The notes below the pieces were generated by a model, which was not told where the DNA came from, did not search any database, and saw only the letters and a list, made by a program, of their open reading frames with translations. Shown in pieces: positions 59,783-64,000 of a DNA stretch of 64,000 nucleotides (positions within the stretch are counted from its first letter, which is position 1; each line of letters opens with the position of its first letter). The translations under genes and the position numbers were made by a program. This DNA comes from Nesterenkonia sandarakina (lineage in GTDB: Bacteria > Actinomycetota > Actinomycetes > Actinomycetales > Micrococcaceae): assembly GCF_003003175.1 (NCBI RefSeq), contig NZ_PVTY01000012.1, positions 1 through 64,000 of the forward strand. The letters run 5' to 3'.

Positions 59783-60472
59783 TCAGGAGGCCTGGTAGGC
59801 CAGTTCCTCGACCACCGGTTCATGCTCGTCGCTGCCGTTCTGGTCCAGCGAGATCACGCCGTAGGTCCAGCCGCGGCGGCGGTAGACCGCTGAGGGCTGT
59901 CCTGTTGCGGCATCCACAAAGAGGTAGAAGTCGTGGCCGACGAGTTCCATCGCATCCACGGCTGCATCCACGCTGACCGGCTTGGCCGGGAAGACCTTGC
60001 GCCGGATCTTGATGCTCGACTCCGCCTCATCCTCGGTGGGCGGCACATCATCAGCCGCCTCGGCATCGAGGACCTGTTCATAGAGCGGACGGTCAGTGGC
60101 GGCTGGGGGAACGCTCGCCATCGCGGCGGCGACGTCGGCGGCCCCATTATGAGGGGCGTGGGCGCGGGACTTCTTCTTGTCCAGGGTGCGCCGCAGCCGC
60201 TCGGTGAGCTTGTTCAGGGCGATCTCGAAGGCGGCGAACTTGTCACCGGCCTGCGCTTCGGAACGAATGACCTTGCCACGGCCGATGACGGTCAGCTCGA
60301 CGGTCATGCTGGTGTCGGCTCGGCGGTGGGAATTTTCGCTGGAGACCTTGATCTCCAGGCGATGCCCCTTGTCGGTGAGCTGCTCGATCTTCTCGAGCTT
60401 CCCTTCGACGTGCTCCTTGAAGGCGGAGGGGATCGCGATATTTCGGCCAGTGAAGTTGACCTGCAGAGTCAT
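59783..60472 (-). CDS. hpf: Ribosome hibernation-promoting factor, long form
   Basis: 229 residues from the ATG giving MTLQVNFTGRNIAIPSAFKEHV, preceded by AGGAGGA. The N-terminal HPF/YfiA domain (1-105: KVSSENSHRRADTSMTVELTVIGRGKVIRSE, FAAFEIALNKLTERLRR) binds the 30S decoding region. A linker of about 65 residues leads to the C-terminal dimerisation domain (about 170-229: KVFPAKPVSVDAAVDAMELVGHDFYLFVDAATGQPSAVYRRRGWTYGVISL). Long HPF proteins alone make inactive 100S ribosome dimers. The position between comF and secA is conserved in actinobacteria. Confidence 0.96.
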   Translation of the reverse strand: MTLQVNFTGRNIAIPSAFKEHVEGKLEKIEQLTDKGHRLEIKVSSENSHRRADTSMTVELTVIGRGKVIRSEAQAGDKFAAFEIALNKLTERLRRTLDKKKSRAHAPHNGAADVAAAMASVPPAATDRPLYEQVLDAEAADDVPPTEDEAESSIKIRRKVFPAKPVSVDAAVDAMELVGHDFYLFVDAATGQPSAVYRRRGWTYGVISLDQNGSDEHEPVVEELAYQAS

Positions 60473-60600
60473 TCTGTCCTCCTCGTATCCGATATTCAGA
60501 CACAGCGGAGACAGGAACGATGTCCCCCTCGCCGCTGCGATGGGACTGTAAGAAGTACCCATACCTCAGACTAGTTCGCCGGAGCGACCCACGTCACCAT

Positions 60601-61509
60601 TTACGCCTCGGGCGAAGCTCTCACCAGCGGAAATTCTGATTCCGCCCCAGGTCCAGGGGCTGCCGCGAAGACCGCCGCGCCGTGGATCCGGGCCCCGGCG
60701 GCGCCGAGCACCCGGTAGAGCTCGGCCAGCGTGGATCCGCTGGTGAGCACGTCATCGACCAGCAGCACATCCGCACCCGGGAGCATCTCGCGACCACGCG
60801 GGGTCAGCTCGAGGGTGCCCACCGTCCGACGGCGTCGGGCACGAGCGCCCCGGGTCTTCTGACGTCCCTGTGTCGGGTTCAGCGAGCGCAGCGCCGCCGC
60901 TCGCGTCTGGCGCAGCAGCCCCGACGTGGGCACCAGCCGCAGCTGACCGTGCTGCGGCGGCCGCGCGGACCTGGCGAGGGCGTGGCCCAGCAGCAGCTGC
61001 ACCGGATCGAATCCACGGGTCAGCTGGGAGCGCAACGACGACGGCGGGCTCACCAGCAGCCAGGGATGCGAGCCGGTGGACACGGGAGCAGACCCCTGGG
61101 CGGCGCGCGCGGCGGCCAGCCGCAGCGCCCGGGCGAGCCCAGGACCCAGGGCCGCGCCCAGTCCGATCGCCCCATGATCCTTGAACGCGAGCACCGCCTG
61201 GGACAGCAGTCCCTCGTAGCGGCCGGCCGCGCTGACCGGCAGCACGGTGATCGTCTCGCCGGTCATCAGCAGCGGCAGGGCCAGAGCCTGCTGCTCGGCG
61301 GCGAACGGACTGCGGGTCAGCAGGTGCAGATCCTCGGCGCATAGCTCACAGAACACCTCGTCCTGCTCCGCGCAGCCGACGCACCAGACCGGTGTGAGGA
61401 TCCCCGCCGCCGAGCGCAGCGCGGTTCGGACCACGACCCCGGCGGACCCGAACCAGAGCCGGTCAGCAGTGCGGGCGAGCTGCCCGGGGCGTCGGCGCGT
61501 CGGATCCAT
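60601..61509 (-). CDS. comF: ComF-family phosphoribosyltransferase-like protein
   Basis: 302 residues. The N-terminal zinc-ribbon (WCVGCAEQDEVFCELC), a double-zinc-like region and the GLLSQAVLAFKDHGAIGLG segment precede the PRTase domain. That domain has LVSPPSSLRSQLTRGFDPVQLL and the PRPP-binding loop VLLVDDVLTSGSTLAEL (about 250-266). In naturally competent bacteria ComF helps take up transforming DNA; in actinobacteria its role is unproven. No strong SD precedes the ATG at 61509. It lies between lpqB and hpf, the usual order. Confidence 0.9.
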   Translation of the reverse strand: MDPTRRRPGQLARTADRLWFGSAGVVVRTALRSAAGILTPVWCVGCAEQDEVFCELCAEDLHLLTRSPFAAEQQALALPLLMTGETITVLPVSAAGRYEGLLSQAVLAFKDHGAIGLGAALGPGLARALRLAAARAAQGSAPVSTGSHPWLLVSPPSSLRSQLTRGFDPVQLLLGHALARSARPPQHGQLRLVPTSGLLRQTRAAALRSLNPTQGRQKTRGARARRRRTVGTLELTPRGREMLPGADVLLVDDVLTSGSTLAELYRVLGAAGARIHGAAVFAAAPGPGAESEFPLVRASPEA

Positions 61510-61539
61510 GCCCCGATCATCTGGCTGCCGCTGGGCCGC

Positions 61540-61559
61540 GCGACCACCTCCGTGGTCGC
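61540..61559 (-). terminator. Hairpin between lpqB and comF
   Basis: GCGACCAC (61540-61547) and GTGGTCGC (61552-61559) pair perfectly around a 4-base loop, in the 140-base gap after the lpqB stop. It probably terminates mtrB-lpqB transcription. No U-tract is seen. Confidence 0.5.
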
Positions 61560-61649
61560 TGGGGAGAACCGGCGCGAGTCAGCGGATCCGCCAGCACCTG
61601 GGGCGGATCGCCGCGGACCTGCCCGCACCGCGTCATCGGATCAGCCGGA

Positions 61650-63374
61650 TCAGCCGGGGAACGCGAGGTCCCGGACCTCGATCTCCTCCAGAGCCACCCA
61701 GGTGTCCCCGGAGAGGTTCTGGAAGGGCACGTCCACGGTCTCGGCGAAGACCTTCTGCTGGCCCTCTCCCACGGAGATGTTCAACAGTCCCAGCAACGGG
61801 CTGTCTGCACGGTTGGCGCCGGTAAGTGTCACCCGCTCCGGGGTCATGGTCTCCTGGTCCGAGCTTGCCCAGACGTAGAGCGCATCGGGCCCCTGCCAGC
61901 GCACCTCTTCGAGCTCCACGGTGGTCTCCAGGCGCATCGGCTGTCCGAGTCCGCGCGGGATGCCGCTGGAGTCCCGGATGACGCCGGCCACGTAGAGGTC
62001 ACGTTCGCCGTCGTCGTCGAGGATCACGGCGGCGCGGGCTCCGTCCTGGGCGATGCGCAGCGAGGTGATGGTGCGGTCCTCGAGCCAGTCCGCGCTGACC
62101 TCCGCGCTGGAGGGCTCCAGGGACTCGTCATAGGCCAGGGCGTGGACCGTGGCGTTGTCCCCCTCCGAGGAGGCGGTCCAGGTCCAGCCGTAGTTGTCCA
62201 TCGAGGGGCGGGTGAGGTTGTTCGCCTCCAGCACGAGATCCTCCGCCCGCTCGGGGCGCAGGTGGTAGAGCTGGTTGCCCTCGCCGTTGAGGAAGGCGAA
62301 GACCTCGTCGGAGGCGGACCCGGGGACCGCCGGGGCCTGCGGGTCGAGCTCGGAGATGTCAGGCAGGCTCCCGATGGAGAGCGTGACCTGGTCGTTCTGC
62401 CGGCGCAGGGTGCCGTCCTCGATGCCCACCTGGGTGGAGTCGACCTCCGGAGCGACCTGGATCCGCAGCTGCTCGGCCTCGGCCAGCTCCGACTCCAGCG
62501 GGATGTCCAGCTCGCGCTGGGCCACGGTGATCTCCACATCGTTGATCCGGGTGAGCGAGGTCAGGGCGAGGTCGAGCTGTTCCTGCATCAGCGCTCGTTC
62601 CGCCGGTTCGGCGTCCTCGACGCCTTCCGGGGAGAGGTCCACGGCGGCGGTGCCCTCATCGACCGGCACCGAGGCGCGTTCGAGCTCCACGCCGTCGTCG
62701 AAGGCGGAGATCACGGCGGGTTCGAGGTAGGGCGCCGGACCGGCGAGCAGCGCGCTGACGATCTCCGAGGAGATCCCCGGCCGGTTCAGGAACCAGCGCT
62801 GATCCGGCACCGCATAGCGCAGCTGCGGGTCGAAGAAGTAGAGCGTGTGGGCCTGGAAGACCTGCTGGAAGCTGCCGTCGATGAGCATCGTGCCGTCGGG
62901 AGCGTCGGTGATCCGCCACTCCCCCTCGATCTCCTCCAGGGTGAAGTCCATGACCTCGGTGGAGTCCTCGGGCAGCCGGGTCAGGATCCCGGCGCCGTCC
63001 ACCACGGAGTCCACCTGGAACGGGACGCTCCAGCTGTTCTCCCCGGAGGCGAGCACCGGCGGCTCGGAGGAGTAGACCACGGTCCGCGCGTCGGGTCGCC
63101 AGTCCCTGGCCGCGTCCGGGGACATGAACTGCCGGGCGATGGCATAGTCGTCCTGGGCGCCGGCTCCGGCGCGGATGAACCCGTCGACGATCTGCTCGGC
63201 GGTGGCCCCGGTCTGCGGCGGCTGGGCCAGCGGTGCGTAGGTGAGCTCCTCGCCCGATTCTGGAGCGGAGGTGCCCACCGGCCCCTCGGTGGGCAGCAGG
63301 GGTGAGCAGGCGCCGAGCACGAGCATGAGCGCGAGCAGTCCGGTGATCAGGGTGATGAGTCGACGGCGGATCAT
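61650..63374 (-). CDS. lpqB: LpqB family lipoprotein
   Basis: 574 residues. The signal peptide ends in the lipobox LVLGAC, anchoring the protein outside the membrane. The LpqB N-terminal domain (about 55-190: EQIVDGFIRAGAGAQDDYAIARQFMSPDAARDW), a GerMN domain (about 190-310: VPDQRWFLNRPGISSEIVSALLAGPAPYLEPAVISAF) and a C-terminal beta-propeller (about 320-574) follow in order. In mycobacteria LpqB interacts with MtrB and modulates MtrAB signalling. Its ATG overlaps the mtrB stop (ATGA), so the pair is translationally coupled, as in other actinobacteria. Confidence 0.95.
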   Translation of the reverse strand: MIRRRLITLITGLLALMLVLGACSPLLPTEGPVGTSAPESGEELTYAPLAQPPQTGATAEQIVDGFIRAGAGAQDDYAIARQFMSPDAARDWRPDARTVVYSSEPPVLASGENSWSVPFQVDSVVDGAGILTRLPEDSTEVMDFTLEEIEGEWRITDAPDGTMLIDGSFQQVFQAHTLYFFDPQLRYAVPDQRWFLNRPGISSEIVSALLAGPAPYLEPAVISAFDDGVELERASVPVDEGTAAVDLSPEGVEDAEPAERALMQEQLDLALTSLTRINDVEITVAQRELDIPLESELAEAEQLRIQVAPEVDSTQVGIEDGTLRRQNDQVTLSIGSLPDISELDPQAPAVPGSASDEVFAFLNGEGNQLYHLRPERAEDLVLEANNLTRPSMDNYGWTWTASSEGDNATVHALAYDESLEPSSAEVSADWLEDRTITSLRIAQDGARAAVILDDDGERDLYVAGVIRDSSGIPRGLGQPMRLETTVELEEVRWQGPDALYVWASSDQETMTPERVTLTGANRADSPLLGLLNISVGEGQQKVFAETVDVPFQNLSGDTWVALEEIEVRDLAFPG

Positions 63375-64000
63375 GACTCGCCCTTCTTCGGCTGGTACAG
63401 CGCCTGCTCGTTGATCCGGTCATGTTCCTGCTCGTCGAAGGCGTCCTGGATGTTCTCGATGCGATACCTGTCGGTCGCCCGGTAGACCGGTGGCAGCGCC
63501 ATCGGTGAGGCGCGATAGGGCACCGACTGCCGGCGCGGGAGCACGAGCCTGAAGCAGGAGCCCTGGCCCTTCTGCCCCCAGGCGTCCAGGGCGCCCTGGT
63601 GCAGCCGGGTGTCCTCGGTGGCGATGGAGAGGCCCAGCCCGGAGCCTCCGGTGGTCCGGGCCCGGGCCGGGTCGGCGCGCCAGAACCGGTCGAAGACGTG
63701 GGCGACCTCGGAGGGACTCATCCCGATCCCGTGGTCGCGCACGGCGATCCCGATGGCGGTGGGGCTGGAGGAGACGATCACGTCCACCGGACGGGCTTCG
63801 GCGTGCTCGATCGCGTTGTTGATCAGGTTGCGCAGGATCCGGCTGATCCGCCGGGCGTCGACCTCGGCGAGGAAGTTCTCTCCCTGGACCACCAGGCCCA
63901 GCGGGGTGTTCGAACTCTCCGCCAACGGCTTGGAGCTGATCAGGACCTCGCGAGCGAGATCGAGCAGGTCGACCTCGGCGGTGGCCAGCTCGGCGGCGCC
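63371..64000 (-). CDS. mtrB: MtrB sensor histidine kinase (C-terminal part, runs off window)
   Basis: Only the last 209 codons are in the window; the 5' end lies beyond position 64000. The visible part is the kinase ATPase domain: N-box RILRNLINNAIEHAEA, G1 RDHGIGMSPSEVAHVFDRFWRAD, G2 TTGGSGLGLSIATED. An acidic C-terminal tail of about 60 residues ends EQEHDRINEQALYQPKKGES. MtrB with MtrA controls cell-wall and division genes in actinobacteria. Assignment rests on the ATPase motifs and the overlapping lpqB gene. Confidence 0.9.
   Translation of the reverse strand, partial: GAAELATAEVDLLDLAREVLISSKPLAESSNTPLGLVVQGENFLAEVDARRISRILRNLINNAIEHAEARPVDVIVSSSPTAIGIAVRDHGIGMSPSEVAHVFDRFWRADPARARTTGGSGLGLSIATEDTRLHQGALDAWGQKGQGSCFRLVLPRRQSVPYRASPMALPPVYRATDRYRIENIQDAFDEQEHDRINEQALYQPKKGES

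Overview
The window is 64 kb of high-GC chromosomal DNA from an actinobacterium, most likely a Micrococcales member. Micrococcaceae close to Nesterenkonia is my best guess, not a proven assignment. The basis is gene content: WhiB1-type regulator, PdtaS-type kinase, ~180-kDa NAD-glutamate dehydrogenase, Rv3235-like gene beside secA, mtrB-lpqB, and infC-rpmI-rplT-tsnR-type order. A complete Mrp antiporter and many acidic linkers would suit a salt- or alkali-tolerant organism. I saw no rRNA, tRNA, CRISPR array, prophage or insertion sequence. Many genes overlap by 1-11 bases, so most of the window is organised as translationally coupled operons.

Layout. 0.2-12.8 kb: two tandem peptide (Dpp/Opp-type) ABC importers on the minus strand, each led by a lipoprotein binding protein and each with a hairpin directly after the binding-protein gene; one has separate ATPases, the other a fused double ATPase and an oversized permease. 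13.2-20.6 kb: a YihY/BrkB membrane protein and a six-gene mrpA(B)CDEFG operon. 20.9-27.4 kb: a SodC-like lipoprotein lacking one copper ligand, a cation diffusion facilitator, an amidohydrolase, an acylphosphatase, an S9 peptidase and a Tag glycosylase. 27.4-31.0 kb: RNHCP protein, TrmH-type rRNA methylase, rplT, rpmI and infC (AUC start codon), with a divergent DUF1844 gene.

31.0-43.9 kb is the most interesting part. A six-gene, fully overlapping operon encodes three glycosyltransferases, an ABC exporter and two APH-fold phosphotransferases. It is followed by a Ser/Pro/Ala-rich exported protein, a histidine kinase/OmpR-type regulator pair, and a third, divergent APH-fold gene. All three intergenic promoter regions of this block carry the same ATGAGA/TCTCAT element, in two of them as direct repeats with exact 11-base spacing, the geometry OmpR/PhoB-family regulators bind. 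I infer a self-contained regulon that builds, phosphorylates and exports a surface glycan or glycolipid; I do not recognise it as a named system.

43.9-64 kb: a small membrane protein, whiB1 with a CRP/GlxR-like site upstream, pdtaS, a giant NAD-GDH, an orphan CpaB/CpaE-like (SAF plus MinD-like) pair, an excisionase-type HTH protein, a LysM protein, an Rv3235-like protein, secA, a repeat-rich secA-hpf spacer, hpf, comF, lpqB and the 3' part of mtrB running off the end.
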